Notes under the pieces: generated by a model
The model's input: the letters and a program-made list of their open reading frames with translations, nothing else
What the model was told of the DNA's origin: nothing
Database searches by the model: none
Translations under genes and position numbers: made by a program
Shown here: piece by piece, positions 46,009 to 55,128 of the stretch
Position numbering within the stretch: the first letter of the stretch is position 1
Layout of the letters: each line of letters begins with the position of its first letter
Source of the DNA: an uncultured Alphaproteobacteria bacterium
GTDB lineage: Bacteria > Pseudomonadota > Alphaproteobacteria > Methylaequorales > Methylaequoraceae
DNA length: 64,000 nucleotides
Direction: 5' to 3'
NCBI GenBank assembly: GCA_902579395.1
Contig: CACHGK010000005.1
Span: 1 to 64,000 of the forward strand

Positions 46009-46914
46009 ATGAACAATCGATTCAAACATTTCTTAAATTTAGATGAAATAAGTAAAAATGACATCAATTTAATTTTATCAGAAAGTCACAAGATAAAAAA
46101 AAAATCAAGTGATCACACATTTAAGAAAAAAAAAATTTTAGCAATGATTTTTGAAAAACCCTCCACAAGAACAAGAGTCTCATTTGAGGTTGGAATGAAG
46201 CAACTTAATGGCGATGTTGTAATCCTAGATCATGCTGACTCTCAACTTGGGAGAGGTGAGTCTTTAGAAGACACTATAAAAGTTCTTTCAAAGTATGTGG
46301 ATATAATTTTATATAGAGGATCCTGTGAGGAAAAGATGTATGATTTAAAAAACTTTTCCACAGTTCCTATTATTAATGGACTAACTGATCAAAGTCATCC
46401 CTGTCAAATTATAGCTGATATTTTAACTCTTCAGGAAAACTTTCCAACCTTAGATAATTTAAATATTAGCTGGGTTGGAGATGGGAATAACGTTTGTAAT
46501 TCATGGATTCATTCGTGTAAGCATTTTAATTTTAATCTTAATATTGCTTGTCCGGAGAATAGTTTTCCAGATCAAAAAATTCTTAAAAAGTATAAATCAT
46601 CTAAAATCAATATTTTTAAAGACCCCTATGAGGCTGTTAAAGGAGCAGACGTAATTGTTACGGATACTTGGGTATCAATGGGAATGAAAGATGATCCTGA
46701 CAGAATAAAAAAATTTAAAAAATTTCAAGTCAATAAAAAACTCTTAGAAAAGACAAGCAAGGAAACTTTTTTTCTTCATTGTTTGCCTGCTCATAGAGGC
46801 TTTGAGGTAACTAATGAAATTATTGATGGTAAAAATTCTCTTGTTTGGTCTGAGGCTGAGAATAGATTATATGCCCATCAAGCAATTTTATTATGGTGTC
46901 TAAATAAAATTTAA
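46009..46914 (+). CDS. argF: Ornithine carbamoyltransferase
   Basis: Makes citrulline from ornithine and carbamoyl phosphate. STRTRVSFEVGM (carbamoyl phosphate loop), DQSHPCQIIAD, DTWVSMG (ornithine) and HCLPAHRG are all intact. 301 residues, normal. Second arg gene of the argDF pair; converges with trkH. Confidence 0.96.
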   Translation: MNNRFKHFLNLDEISKNDINLILSESHKIKKKSSDHTFKKKKILAMIFEKPSTRTRVSFEVGMKQLNGDVVILDHADSQLGRGESLEDTIKVLSKYVDIILYRGSCEEKMYDLKNFSTVPIINGLTDQSHPCQIIADILTLQENFPTLDNLNISWVGDGNNVCNSWIHSCKHFNFNLNIACPENSFPDQKILKKYKSSKINIFKDPYEAVKGADVIVTDTWVSMGMKDDPDRIKKFKKFQVNKKLLEKTSKETFFLHCLPAHRGFEVTNEIIDGKNSLVWSEAENRLYAHQAILLWCLNKI

Positions 46915-46922
46915 AATTTATT

Positions 46923-48371
46923 CTATCTTTTCCATAATTGAGGAGATAAAAGTATAAGTATAGGAAAAAGTTCAAGTCTTCCAACAAGCATCCCAATACA
47001 TAAAAAACATTTTGTAAAATTTGATATTGATGAATAATTGCCACTTGGTCCTATTGCCTCGTTTAAACCTGGCCCTACATTTGCTAAAGTAGCTGCGGCA
47101 CCGGACAAGGATGTTAATATTCCTTGACCGTCAAATGCTAAAATTAAACTGAGAATTGCAAAAATAAATATATAAAGAAAAAAATATCCTGTTACAGAAG
47201 TTAGAATATCTTCACTAATTTCTCTTTGATTATAAGTTGGAATAAAAACACCTCTTGGTTGAATTATTTTTTTTATGATATTTAGTGAAGATTTAATAAG
47301 AATTTGAACTCTAAAGATTTTCAAACCACAACTAGATGAACCAGAACACCCCCCAATTAGCATTAAAAAAAGAAATAATAGGGTTGTAAAAGAACCCCAA
47401 ACACTAAAATCATATGTGCTAAAACCACTGCCAGTTGAAATTGAGACTACAGCAAATGCTGATATTCTTAAAGATTGAAAAAAATCTACTTCGTAGTATC
47501 TTTTAAGCCAAAATGCTACAACAATTGTAATAATTAAAATTAAAATTAAAAAAAACTGAACCTGAGAACTCATAATAACATCTAATAACTTACCTCTCAA
47601 TAATTGAAATAGTAAAATGAAAGGTAAAGATGATGTAATCATAAAAAAGATAGTAATAAGTTCTGTATAAAGGGAGTCAAAAAATCCTATAGACATATCT
47701 TTAGTTGAAAAACCACCTGTCGCAATGATTGTCATTCCATGTGCTATGCTGTCAAAAAAACTCATACCTGAAGAATATAAAAGAATTGAGCAGAGTAGTG
47801 TTAACAATAAATATACAAATCCAATTCCTGTTGCAATTTTTGTTGTTCTAGGGAGAACTTTCTCTTCTTTAGAGCTAAATTCACTTTGAAATAATTGCAT
47901 ACCACCGATTTTTAGAATAGGAAATATTGCAATTGCTATTACAATAATTCCAATGCCACCAAGCCATTGAAGCATAGCCCTCCATATGAGTATTGATTGA
48001 GATGTAGTATCTAAATTTTGTATAACTGTAGCTCCAGTTGTTGTTAGGCCTGACATAGATTCAAAGAATGCATCTGCTAAAGAAAGAGAAGTTGAACCTA
48101 AAAAAAAAGGAAGTGCTCCAATAAAAGTAAGAATTATCCAAGATATCAATGTTAATAAAAAAGCAGAAAGTACTTCAACATCCTTGTTCTTTTTCTTAAA
48201 AATAAATGAAACATTTAATCCGGTAAATAAGCAAACAATTGAAATTACAAAAAATACAACCCAATCTGTTCCATTGTTAAAATAATCAAAAACTCCAGGT
48301 ATAAAAGAATATAAGGAAAAAAAAACTAGAAGATTACCAATTATGAACAAAGATGATTTTAAGTTTTCCAT
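46923..48371 (-). CDS. trkH: Trk-type potassium uptake protein TrkH
   Basis: Inner-membrane K+ uptake subunit, 482 residues, with four pore-loop repeats. Filter segments are visible: TTTGATVI, TGGFST, TGSGFST and NVGPGLN. The conserved LQWLGGIGIIV lies before the second repeat. The regulatory TrkA subunit is not in the window. Precedes nothing on its strand; apaG lies immediately upstream. Confidence 0.94.
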   Translation of the reverse strand: MENLKSSLFIIGNLLVFFSLYSFIPGVFDYFNNGTDWVVFFVISIVCLFTGLNVSFIFKKKNKDVEVLSAFLLTLISWIILTFIGALPFFLGSTSLSLADAFFESMSGLTTTGATVIQNLDTTSQSILIWRAMLQWLGGIGIIVIAIAIFPILKIGGMQLFQSEFSSKEEKVLPRTTKIATGIGFVYLLLTLLCSILLYSSGMSFFDSIAHGMTIIATGGFSTKDMSIGFFDSLYTELITIFFMITSSLPFILLFQLLRGKLLDVIMSSQVQFFLILILIITIVVAFWLKRYYEVDFFQSLRISAFAVVSISTGSGFSTYDFSVWGSFTTLLFLFLMLIGGCSGSSSCGLKIFRVQILIKSSLNIIKKIIQPRGVFIPTYNQREISEDILTSVTGYFFLYIFIFAILSLILAFDGQGILTSLSGAAATLANVGPGLNEAIGPSGNYSSISNFTKCFLCIGMLVGRLELFPILILLSPQLWKR

Positions 48372-48373
48372 CT

Positions 48374-48760
48374 TTAATTAAGTTTGTTTTGTTTATTAGG
48401 TATATCTAATGAAAATGCAGGTATAGTTACTTCAAATTCTTTACCATCGTAACTTTGCATCTGATAGCTACCATGCATCATGCCTGAACTTGTTTTTAGA
48501 GGTGTTCCACTTGTATACTCAAATTCATCTCCAGGCTCAATTGTAGGCTGTTCACCAACAACTCCCATTCCTTTTACTTCTTTAAAATTCCCATTAGAAT
48601 CAAAAATTTTCCAGTGTCTACTAATAAGTTTTACCTTTTCACAACCATGATTTTTAATTTTTACCTTATACGCCCATAGATATGAATCTTCCATAGGGTC
48701 TGAATGATCTTCAAGGTAAAATGGTTCAACCATTACAGAAACTTTATAGTTTTTTATCAT
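48374..48760 (-). CDS. apaG: ApaG domain protein
   Basis: A 128-residue immunoglobulin-like fold protein. YLWAYKVKIKNHGCEKVKLISR, the GEQP segment, YTSGTPLKTSSGMMHGSYQM and the IPAFSLD end are ApaG hallmarks. Cytosolic; function not firmly known. Three bases after metZ and two before trkH. Confidence 0.93.
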   Translation of the reverse strand: MIKNYKVSVMVEPFYLEDHSDPMEDSYLWAYKVKIKNHGCEKVKLISRHWKIFDSNGNFKEVKGMGVVGEQPTIEPGDEFEYTSGTPLKTSSGMMHGSYQMQSYDGKEFEVTIPAFSLDIPNKQNKLN

Positions 48761-48763
48761 AAG

Positions 48764-49957
48764 TTAATTTTTCTTTAATTTTTTTAGTGAGTTGTCTATG
48801 TCATTTATCAAATCGTCTGGATCTTCTAAACCCACAGATAGTCTAATTAAATTTTCTGAAATAGATAGATTTTTTTTCTCCATTTTATTTAATCTATGAT
48901 GTGTTGTTGTATCTGGGTGAGTAACCAATGATTTTGTATCACCCAGATTATTTGAAATACTTATCAGAGACAAATTATTTAAGAAAGAGAAAGCATTACA
49001 TTTTCCTTTATTCTTCTTTGAGGCTATCTTAAATGAAACTATATTTCCACCACCTGACATTTGTTTTTTTGCTAAATTAAATTGAGATGAACTTGCAAGA
49101 TGTGGATAATAAATTTTTTCTATAAATTTTGACTGTTCCAAATAATTAATAATTATTTTAGTATTCTCTGTTTGTTTATTAATTCGAAGTTCAAGGGTAT
49201 CTAATCCTTTTATTAGTATCCACGCATTGAAGGGACTTATTGATGGCCCGGTATTCCTTATAAAAGGTTTGATGAATTCTTGACAATATTTTCTTTTCCC
49301 AAGTATTGCACCGCCTAAAACACGTCCATGACCATCGATGTGCTTTGTGGCTGAATACATAACAACATCGGCACCAAATTTTAAAGGTTTTTGTAAAATA
49401 GGAGTTGCAAAAACATTGTCAACAACAACCAACACCTTTTTAACTTTGGCTAATTTTACAACATTTTCTATATCTATTATCTCTAAACATGGATTAGATG
49501 GTGTTTCAAAAAAAATCATATGAGTTTTTTTTTTTAATGCTTGTTCCCAAGATTCTAAAGATCTTCCGTCAATTAATTCAACGTCAATACCAAACTTGGG
49601 AAGAATAACTGTGAGTATGTGATGACAACTTCCAAAAAGAGCTCTGCTTGCTACTATTCTGTCACCTTTCTTTAGATATGACATAAAAATTGTAAAAACA
49701 GCTGACATACCAGATGCAGTAGCCCAACACTCCTCAGCACCTTCGATATCAGCTAGTTTTCTTTGAAGCATCTCGACAGTAGGGTTTCCAAACCTGGAAT
49801 ACATAAATCTTTTTTTTTCTTCTTTGAAAGCTTGTTCTGCCTCTTTAGCTGTTTTGTAAGTAAAGCCAGATGTAAGAAATAAAGATTCGCTCGTTTCCAT
49901 AAACTGGGTTTGGTTGATACCGGACCTGATAAGTTTAGTAGAAATTTTTTTTTTCAT
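48764..49957 (-). CDS. metZ: O-succinylhomoserine sulfhydrylase
   Basis: PLP enzyme of the Cys/Met metabolism family that makes homocysteine with free sulfide. 397 residues. SRFGNPTVEMLQRKLADIEG, the PLP lysine in YSATKHIDGHGRVLGG, and the C-terminal RLSVGLEDPDDLINDI are visible. The HGRVLGG segment after the lysine favours MetZ over MetB or MetC. Divergent from the lanthanide-transport-like operon across 49 bases. Confidence 0.9.
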   Translation of the reverse strand: MKKKISTKLIRSGINQTQFMETSESLFLTSGFTYKTAKEAEQAFKEEKKRFMYSRFGNPTVEMLQRKLADIEGAEECWATASGMSAVFTIFMSYLKKGDRIVASRALFGSCHHILTVILPKFGIDVELIDGRSLESWEQALKKKTHMIFFETPSNPCLEIIDIENVVKLAKVKKVLVVVDNVFATPILQKPLKFGADVVMYSATKHIDGHGRVLGGAILGKRKYCQEFIKPFIRNTGPSISPFNAWILIKGLDTLELRINKQTENTKIIINYLEQSKFIEKIYYPHLASSSQFNLAKKQMSGGGNIVSFKIASKKNKGKCNAFSFLNNLSLISISNNLGDTKSLVTHPDTTTHHRLNKMEKKNLSISENLIRLSVGLEDPDDLINDIDNSLKKLKKN

Positions 49958-49975
49958 ATAATTTTAGGTTAACAT

Positions 49976-49998
49976 TTACTAAAATTTATTTATAGTAA
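49976..49998 (+). promoter_or_regulatory. Inverted repeat in the metZ/lut divergent promoter region
   Basis: TTACTA (49976-49981) and TAGTAA (49993-49998) form a perfect six-base dyad with an 11-base AT-rich spacer, centred in the 49-base gap between two divergent starts. It could be an operator for either side. In such AT-rich DNA a six-base dyad can arise by chance. Confidence 0.25.
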
Positions 49999-50006
49999 GT
50001 AAAATA

Positions 50007-51275
50007 ATGAGATCAAATAAATTTTTTTATAAACTTTTTATTCTTATTGTTTTTCTTTCGTTTTATTCAGAGTCAAGGGAACTTTCTATCAAACAACTTG
50101 AAGAAAGAAAACAGTCCGATTTGGAAAGGCTTAAAGAAAGAGAAAAAAAAGGGAAAAAAAAATTCTCAAAAGAAATTTCTATTTCTTCAACACTAATTTT
50201 TTTAAGTAAAGAAAGAAAAAACCCCCCTGTTCTTTCAAACCTTGACCCTATTTTAGATGATGAGGGTTTTTATGGTGTGAAGTTAGCTATAGATGACAAT
50301 CTAACGACAGGAAGATTTGTAGGTCATGATTATAAATCAGAGTTTCACAGAGTAATGCTTAATGAAAACTTAGTTGAGGAATTTGAAAAGTTAATAAAGG
50401 CAGGAAATAAGTTTTTTATTGTAGATTTGAACGAAGAAGAAATACAATCTCTTTTTGAAATACCAGGTTCAAGAGATGTTTTAATAATTAATGTAAGGTC
50501 AAAATCAGATTCATTAAGAAATGAAAATTGTAAAGATAACCTTTTGCATATACCTCCAAGCTATTCAATTCTGTCAGATGCATTAACCCAATATTTGGTT
50601 AAAAAAAAATGGAATAAGTGGTTCCTAGTTACTGGACCCGATCAAAATGATAAGAAATATTCTGAAGCACTAAAAAAATCAGCAAAGAAATTTAACATAA
50701 AAATTAAAAAAGAAAAAGTATGGGATTTTACAGCCGATTTGAGGAGAACAGCTGGGAAGGAGGTACCAATTTTTACTAAAGGTGAAAAATATGACGTTTT
50801 AGTAGTTGCTGACGAAAAAGGAGAATTTGGTGAATACTTATCATACAGAACCTGGGATCCAAGACCGATTGTAGGAACTCAAGGTTTGAAACCCACATCT
50901 TGGCACAGAACCCATGAACAGTGGGGGGCAACACAAATGCAAAATAGATTTAGAAGAGAAAGTGGAAGATGGATGACAGAGGTAGATTATCATTCTTGGA
51001 CTGCAGTAAGATCAATTGGTGAGGCTATTACTAGAACTAATAGTAATGACGTAAACGATGTTAAAAAATATTTGTTAGGAGATAAATTTGGTTTAGGAGC
51101 GTACAAAGGAGTAAAAGTTTCATTTAGGTCATGGAATGGTCAACTAAGACAGCCAGTTTTGTTGGCAGCCCCAAGATCAATGGTCTCAGTATCTCCTCAG
51201 GAAGGTTATATTCATCCAAAAAGTGAATTAGACACAATGGGTAAAGATAAGCCTGAATCTACTTGTAAATTTTAA
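50007..51275 (+). CDS. lutA: Periplasmic substrate-binding protein of the PQQ/lanthanide-linked ABC transporter (LutA/PedA type)
   Basis: A 422-residue exported protein (signal about 1-23) of the branched-chain-amino-acid-type binding fold, in the subgroup found with PQQ alcohol dehydrogenases (TIGR03863 type). Visible: a charged N-terminal helix rich in Lys/Glu, IDDNLTTGRFVG, YDVLVVADEKGEFGEYL, TWDPRPIVGTQGL and HEQWGATQMQNRF. Homologous loci (lut in Methylorubrum, ped in Pseudomonas) are needed for lanthanide supply. First gene of a six-gene rightward run. The ligand may be Ln3+ or a chelate; that is inference. Confidence 0.82.
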   Translation: MRSNKFFYKLFILIVFLSFYSESRELSIKQLEERKQSDLERLKEREKKGKKKFSKEISISSTLIFLSKERKNPPVLSNLDPILDDEGFYGVKLAIDDNLTTGRFVGHDYKSEFHRVMLNENLVEEFEKLIKAGNKFFIVDLNEEEIQSLFEIPGSRDVLIINVRSKSDSLRNENCKDNLLHIPPSYSILSDALTQYLVKKKWNKWFLVTGPDQNDKKYSEALKKSAKKFNIKIKKEKVWDFTADLRRTAGKEVPIFTKGEKYDVLVVADEKGEFGEYLSYRTWDPRPIVGTQGLKPTSWHRTHEQWGATQMQNRFRRESGRWMTEVDYHSWTAVRSIGEAITRTNSNDVNDVKKYLLGDKFGLGAYKGVKVSFRSWNGQLRQPVLLAAPRSMVSVSPQEGYIHPKSELDTMGKDKPESTCKF

Positions 51276-51296
51276 AAATTTAAATACATTAAAATA

Positions 51297-52262
51297 ATGA
51301 TTAATATTATTTTGTACTTATTTTTAGTATTCTTTGTTAAAGATTCCTTTGCCAACCTAGCCTATATTACCAATGAAAAAGATAATACTGTTAGTATTGT
51401 TGATATAAATAAAAAGAAAGTCATAAAAACAGTTGAAGTAGGGCAAAGACCTAGAGGCATTATAATGTCCAAAGATGGAAAACTTGTCTTAATTTGTGCA
51501 TCTGATGACGATAGAGTAGAAGTGAGGGAAGCTGAAACACTAAAACTGAAATACTATTTACCATCTGGACCTGACCCAGAATTATTTATTTTATCACCAG
51601 AAGACGATATTCTTTACATTGCTAATGAAGATGATGCAATGGTTACAGTTGTAGATATGAATGACAAAATGATAATTGATGATATACCTGTAGGTGTGGA
51701 ACCGGAAGGAATGGGGTTAACGAATAATGGGAAAGTTTTAGTTAATACATCTGAAACAACCAATATGGCACATTTTATTGATACCGACACCCTAGACATT
51801 ACGGAAAATGTTCTTGTTGATGCCAGACCAAGAGTCGCAATGTTCACACCTGATGATAAAGAGGTTTGGGTTTCAGCTGAGATAGGTGGAACAGTTAAAG
51901 TAATAAACCCTGTGTCTAAAGAGGTAACACACACAATTGGCTTTGAAATTCCAGGTGTTAATGAGGAAAGTATTCAGCCTGTTGGAGTAAGACATACAAA
52001 TGATGGAAGGTACACGTTTGTTGCTTTAGGACCTGCAAACAGGATTGCAGTCATTGATCAAAAGACAAAAAAAATACTTAAGTATTTATTAGTAGGACAA
52101 AGGGTTTGGCAAATGGCTTTAACACCCGATGAAAAAACATTACTAAGTACAAATGGTGTTAGCAATGATGTATCTATAATTGATGTTGATAAACTTAAAG
52201 TTCAAAAATCACTTAAGGTTGGTCGTTTTCCTTGGGGTGTTGTAATAAGTCCAGAATCTTAA
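51297..52262 (+). CDS. Exported YVTN-type beta-propeller, PQQ-system associated
   Basis: A 321-residue secreted seven-bladed propeller (signal about 1-20). Repeats recur about every 40 residues: AYITNEKDNTVSIVD, LYIANEDDAMVTVVD, VWVSAEIGGTVKVIN, LLSTNGVSNDVSIID. This matches the propeller family that accompanies PQQ-dependent dehydrogenase ABC transporters (TIGR03866 type). It may chaperone or present substrate to the transporter; no catalytic residues are recognised. 21 bases after the binding protein gene. Confidence 0.85.
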   Translation: MINIILYLFLVFFVKDSFANLAYITNEKDNTVSIVDINKKKVIKTVEVGQRPRGIIMSKDGKLVLICASDDDRVEVREAETLKLKYYLPSGPDPELFILSPEDDILYIANEDDAMVTVVDMNDKMIIDDIPVGVEPEGMGLTNNGKVLVNTSETTNMAHFIDTDTLDITENVLVDARPRVAMFTPDDKEVWVSAEIGGTVKVINPVSKEVTHTIGFEIPGVNEESIQPVGVRHTNDGRYTFVALGPANRIAVIDQKTKKILKYLLVGQRVWQMALTPDEKTLLSTNGVSNDVSIIDVDKLKVQKSLKVGRFPWGVVISPES

Positions 52263-52287
52263 AATTTAAGTTTTAAAATTAACCCCT

Positions 52288-53019
52288 ATGAGTTCTGCTC
52301 TTGAAATCAAAAATGTTACACATAAGTTTGGTAAATTTAGAGCATTAAATAACGTAAGCGTATCTATAAACGTAGGTGATTTTACCGTTCTACTTGGTCT
52401 TAATGGAGCTGGTAAAACCACTCTTTATTCTTTAATAACAAGGCTTTATAATAATAATACAGGTTCAATAAAAATACACAATTTTAATGTTAGGGAAGAT
52501 TCATCTAATGCCCTTAAAAGAATTGGTGTTGTTTTCCAGCAGCCAACTTTGGATTTAGATCTTAGTGTAGAAGAAAATCTTTATTATCATGCCTCTTTGC
52601 ATGGAATAAGCACAGCTGATGCTAAGCTAAGAATAAATGAGGAAATTGGAAGAATTAATTTAATTGAAAAATTAAAGAATAAAGTTCGTTCACTTTCTGG
52701 AGGTCAAAGAAGAAGAGTTGAGATTGCAAGATCCCTTCTTCATAAACCTAAATTATTGCTTTTAGATGAACCTACAGTAGGATTAGATATTGGATCAAGA
52801 CAAATGATACTTAAACACGTCAAATTACTTTGTAAAAAAGGGGAATTAGCAGTATTATGGGCAACACATTTGATCGATGAAATAGATAAAGGCGAAAAAG
52901 TTATTGTAATTGACAAAGGTCAAATACTTGAATCAGGTGATGTTACAAAAATAATTAAAAAAACAAGACAAAAAACTATAAGAGATGCCTTTAATAAACT
53001 AGTAGGTATTAAGATATGA
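52288..53019 (+). CDS. lutE: ABC transporter ATP-binding protein, lanthanide/PQQ-linked system
   Basis: A 243-residue ATPase with Walker A LNGAGKTT, Q-loop VFQQPTLDLDLS, signature LSGGQRRRVEIARSLL, Walker B LLLLDEPTVGLD and H-loop WATHLIDE. Of the PQQ-alcohol-dehydrogenase subgroup (TIGR03864 type; LutE/PedB). ATG of the permease overlaps its stop (ATGA), showing they work together. Confidence 0.88.
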   Translation: MSSALEIKNVTHKFGKFRALNNVSVSINVGDFTVLLGLNGAGKTTLYSLITRLYNNNTGSIKIHNFNVREDSSNALKRIGVVFQQPTLDLDLSVEENLYYHASLHGISTADAKLRINEEIGRINLIEKLKNKVRSLSGGQRRRVEIARSLLHKPKLLLLDEPTVGLDIGSRQMILKHVKLLCKKGELAVLWATHLIDEIDKGEKVIVIDKGQILESGDVTKIIKKTRQKTIRDAFNKLVGIKI

Positions 53020-53819
53020 GTCCTATAATTTACTTTAGGTGTTTTAGAGGAATAGTTTTAAGAGAAGCGTTGAGATTCGTTCACCAAAAGGAGAGATTTT
53101 TTTCTGCTTTAGTAAGACCATTGGTTTGGCTAGGAATTTTTGCAGCAGGTTTTAGATCAGTTTTAGGGGTTGCAATAATACCCCCGTATGAGACTTATAT
53201 TCCCTATGAGGTTTACATTGCGCCTGGTCTTATTGCAATGATACAACTATTTAATGGAATGCAAAGTTCATTATCTATGGTTTATGACAGAGAAATGGGG
53301 AGTATGAAAACTATGCTGGTTAGTCCTATTCCTAGGTGGTTTTTGTTAATATCAAAATTACTAGCTGGCGTTTTTGTATCTATTTTGCAGGTGTATGCCT
53401 TCTTAATTATTGCTTCATTTTGGGATATTATACCTCCAATAACCGGTTATTTTACAATACTTCCGGCCTTAGTAATTTCTGGTTTAATGTTGGGTTCTTT
53501 AGGAATGTTTCTCTCTTCAGCAATCAAACAACTTGAAAATTTTGCTGGGGTAATGAATTTTGTTATTTTTCCAATGTTTTTTGCCTCCTCTGCTCTTTAT
53601 CCATTATGGAAAATTGAAGAAACAAGTGAATGGTTGTACTATATTTGCTTTTATAACCCTTTCACTTATGCTGTTGAATGCATAAGATTTTCTCTATATT
53701 CTCAATTTAATTTGGAATATGGTTTAGGTATATTAATTTTTAGTGTTATATTTCTTATTTTGTCAATTTTAGGGTATGATCCTGCAAGGGGATCGTTACA
53801 GAAAAAAGGAGGAAAATAA
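53016..53819 (+). CDS. lutF: ABC-2 type permease, lanthanide/PQQ-linked system
   Basis: A 267-residue, six-helix ABC-2 permease, PedC/LutF-like. Landmarks: GIVLREALRFVHQKERF, ALVRPLVWLGIF, YIAPGLIAMIQLFNGMQSS, YDREMGSMKTMLVSPIPRW and FASSALYPLWK. ABC-2 permeases are usually exporters, yet homologous loci are required for growth on low lanthanide, so the transport direction is an open question. Translationally coupled to the ATPase gene. Confidence 0.87.
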   Translation: MSPIIYFRCFRGIVLREALRFVHQKERFFSALVRPLVWLGIFAAGFRSVLGVAIIPPYETYIPYEVYIAPGLIAMIQLFNGMQSSLSMVYDREMGSMKTMLVSPIPRWFLLISKLLAGVFVSILQVYAFLIIASFWDIIPPITGYFTILPALVISGLMLGSLGMFLSSAIKQLENFAGVMNFVIFPMFFASSALYPLWKIEETSEWLYYICFYNPFTYAVECIRFSLYSQFNLEYGLGILIFSVIFLILSILGYDPARGSLQKKGGK

Positions 53820-53823
53820 AACT

Positions 53824-54240
53824 ATGAAATTTTTGTTAATGTTATTATTTTTATTTCACTTTGCAGATAATGTGAATGCAGAAGGAGACCTATCTATTAG
53901 ATCAAAGAAATTAGTTTTAAACCTAGGTTCAGATAAAAGTGATTATGACATGTCACAAAAGATTTTTCACATGGAAACAGGAAAAGCTTACAGACTTGAA
54001 ATTACGAGCATGGGTTTCAAAGAATACGAGTTGGAAGCTGAAGAGTTTTTTAGAAACATCTGGATCCGTTCAATTGAAATTGAAGGTGTTGAAATTGATG
54101 CCCCAATATTAAATGAAATCGAATTTGAGAGGGAAGGCGAGATTGAAATAAAGTTTGTACCAATAAGGCCGGGTGAATATGATTTTGAAATTGAAAGATT
54201 ACAAAGTAAAGGAATGGTTGGTAAATTTATTGTTAAATAA
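53824..54240 (+). CDS. Exported cupredoxin-like protein
   Basis: A 138-residue secreted protein (signal about 1-19). Beta-rich with a C-terminal GEYDFEIERLQSKGMVGKFIVK-type ending, read here as the cupredoxin-like GMVGKF strand. The copper Cys and His ligands are absent (no Cys in the mature chain), so it is not an electron carrier of the blue-copper kind. The open frame extends upstream to 53776, but ATG at 53824 with AAAGGAGG before it is the clear start. Cotranscribed with the transporter; a metal-binding role is possible. Confidence 0.7.
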   Translation: MKFLLMLLFLFHFADNVNAEGDLSIRSKKLVLNLGSDKSDYDMSQKIFHMETGKAYRLEITSMGFKEYELEAEEFFRNIWIRSIEIEGVEIDAPILNEIEFEREGEIEIKFVPIRPGEYDFEIERLQSKGMVGKFIVK

Positions 54241-54255
54241 TCAAAAGGAGGAAAT

Positions 54256-54900
54256 ATGAAGTGTATTAATATTTTAATTTGGGTTATAACTTTTGTTATA
54301 ACAATTGATTGTTCCATGGCTGCGCCGCCTGAAAAGCCACCAAAAAAATGGCCATGTGATCAAGTGTACAATCCTAAATTAAATTTAAGTTCAATTTGGC
54401 AGGGACCAGAAATAGAACAGGCACTCAAAGATTGGTGGAAAAATGATGATGTTATCAAATATGTAAATATCTTATCCAATCCGGTTTTAAAAGAAGAAGA
54501 TGGGGTGCCAATTATTGAGGAATTTGCAAAAAAATATACTTATTTTGGTATTCTTAAAAAATCAGAGCAAAAAGAAATGTTAGTTTACTTATTTGCTGGT
54601 CTTTATCAAAAAGCAAAAGATAGAAGAAATAGACAGTATACTGGTATTATAAAGTTCGTAGATCGTCAAGAAAGTTTGCGAAAGGCAATTGGAGATTCGT
54701 CAAAGTTAATAAGAAAGTATCGAAAAGAAAAAGTAAATATAAAAGACAAAAAATTTCTTGATGCAAATGCAAAGTTAGAATGGAATACAAGAGTGTTTGA
54801 CCAAAGAACTAGGTTGACTGAGTATGTTTGTGAGGAACCTGTATTTAATACTCAAAGATTAGGTTATCAAGCGAGAAAAATTCTTTCTTATATTAATTAA
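54256..54900 (+). CDS. Exported protein of unknown function in the lut/pqq cluster
   Basis: A 214-residue secreted protein with signal peptide (about 1-22, ending SMAA). The mature chain starts with a Pro/Lys-rich stretch and WPCDQVYNP, is otherwise helical and basic (KAKDRRNRQYTG, KLIRKYRKEK), and has a second Cys in YVCEEP; the two could form a disulfide. I recognise no domain. AAAGGAGG ribosome site. Conserved position between the transporter and pqqA suggests a role in lanthanide or PQQ handling, which is inference. Confidence 0.65.
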   Translation: MKCINILIWVITFVITIDCSMAAPPEKPPKKWPCDQVYNPKLNLSSIWQGPEIEQALKDWWKNDDVIKYVNILSNPVLKEEDGVPIIEEFAKKYTYFGILKKSEQKEMLVYLFAGLYQKAKDRRNRQYTGIIKFVDRQESLRKAIGDSSKLIRKYRKEKVNIKDKKFLDANAKLEWNTRVFDQRTRLTEYVCEEPVFNTQRLGYQARKILSYIN

Positions 54901-54983
54901 CCATCGGTAAAATGGTAATTTTAATGAATCCTGAATGAATAAAAAAATCAGGTTATCTTAATAAATGTTAAGTATAAATATCA

Positions 54984-55001
54984 TAGCCCGCGGTTGGGCT
55001 A
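54984..55001 (+). promoter_or_regulatory. GC-rich hairpin in the pqqA leader
   Basis: TAGCCC (54984-54989) pairs with GGGCTA (54996-55001) around a six-base loop, a strikingly GC-rich stem in AT-rich surroundings. It is followed by ATTAATC (55002-55008) and AAAGGAG before pqqA. The same order is found in front of xoxF. No T run follows, so it is not a terminator of the preceding operon. Confidence 0.5.
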
Positions 55002-55031
55002 ATTAATCTAAACCATAAAAAGGAGTAAATT

Positions 55032-55109
55032 ATGGCTTGGACAAAACCAATGATTTCTGAGATCTCTGTAGGTCTAGAAATCAATTCATACGCTTGCGCT
55101 GAGAAGTAA
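55032..55109 (+). CDS. pqqA: PQQ precursor peptide PqqA
   Basis: A 25-residue peptide beginning MAWTKPMISEISVG, with the Glu16 and Tyr20 that are cross-linked and become PQQ (E-I-N-S-Y spacing). Strong AAAAAGGAG ribosome site. First gene of pqqABCDE. Too short for most gene finders, but identity is certain. Confidence 0.97.
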   Translation: MAWTKPMISEISVGLEINSYACAEK

Positions 55110-55128
55110 TTCTAGCAAATAGCAACTG

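Noticed and set aside
49958..50006. SAM-II riboswitch before metZ, common in alphaproteobacteria
   Set aside because: The gap is only 49 bases, AT-rich, and shows none of the pseudoknot pairing or conserved loops.
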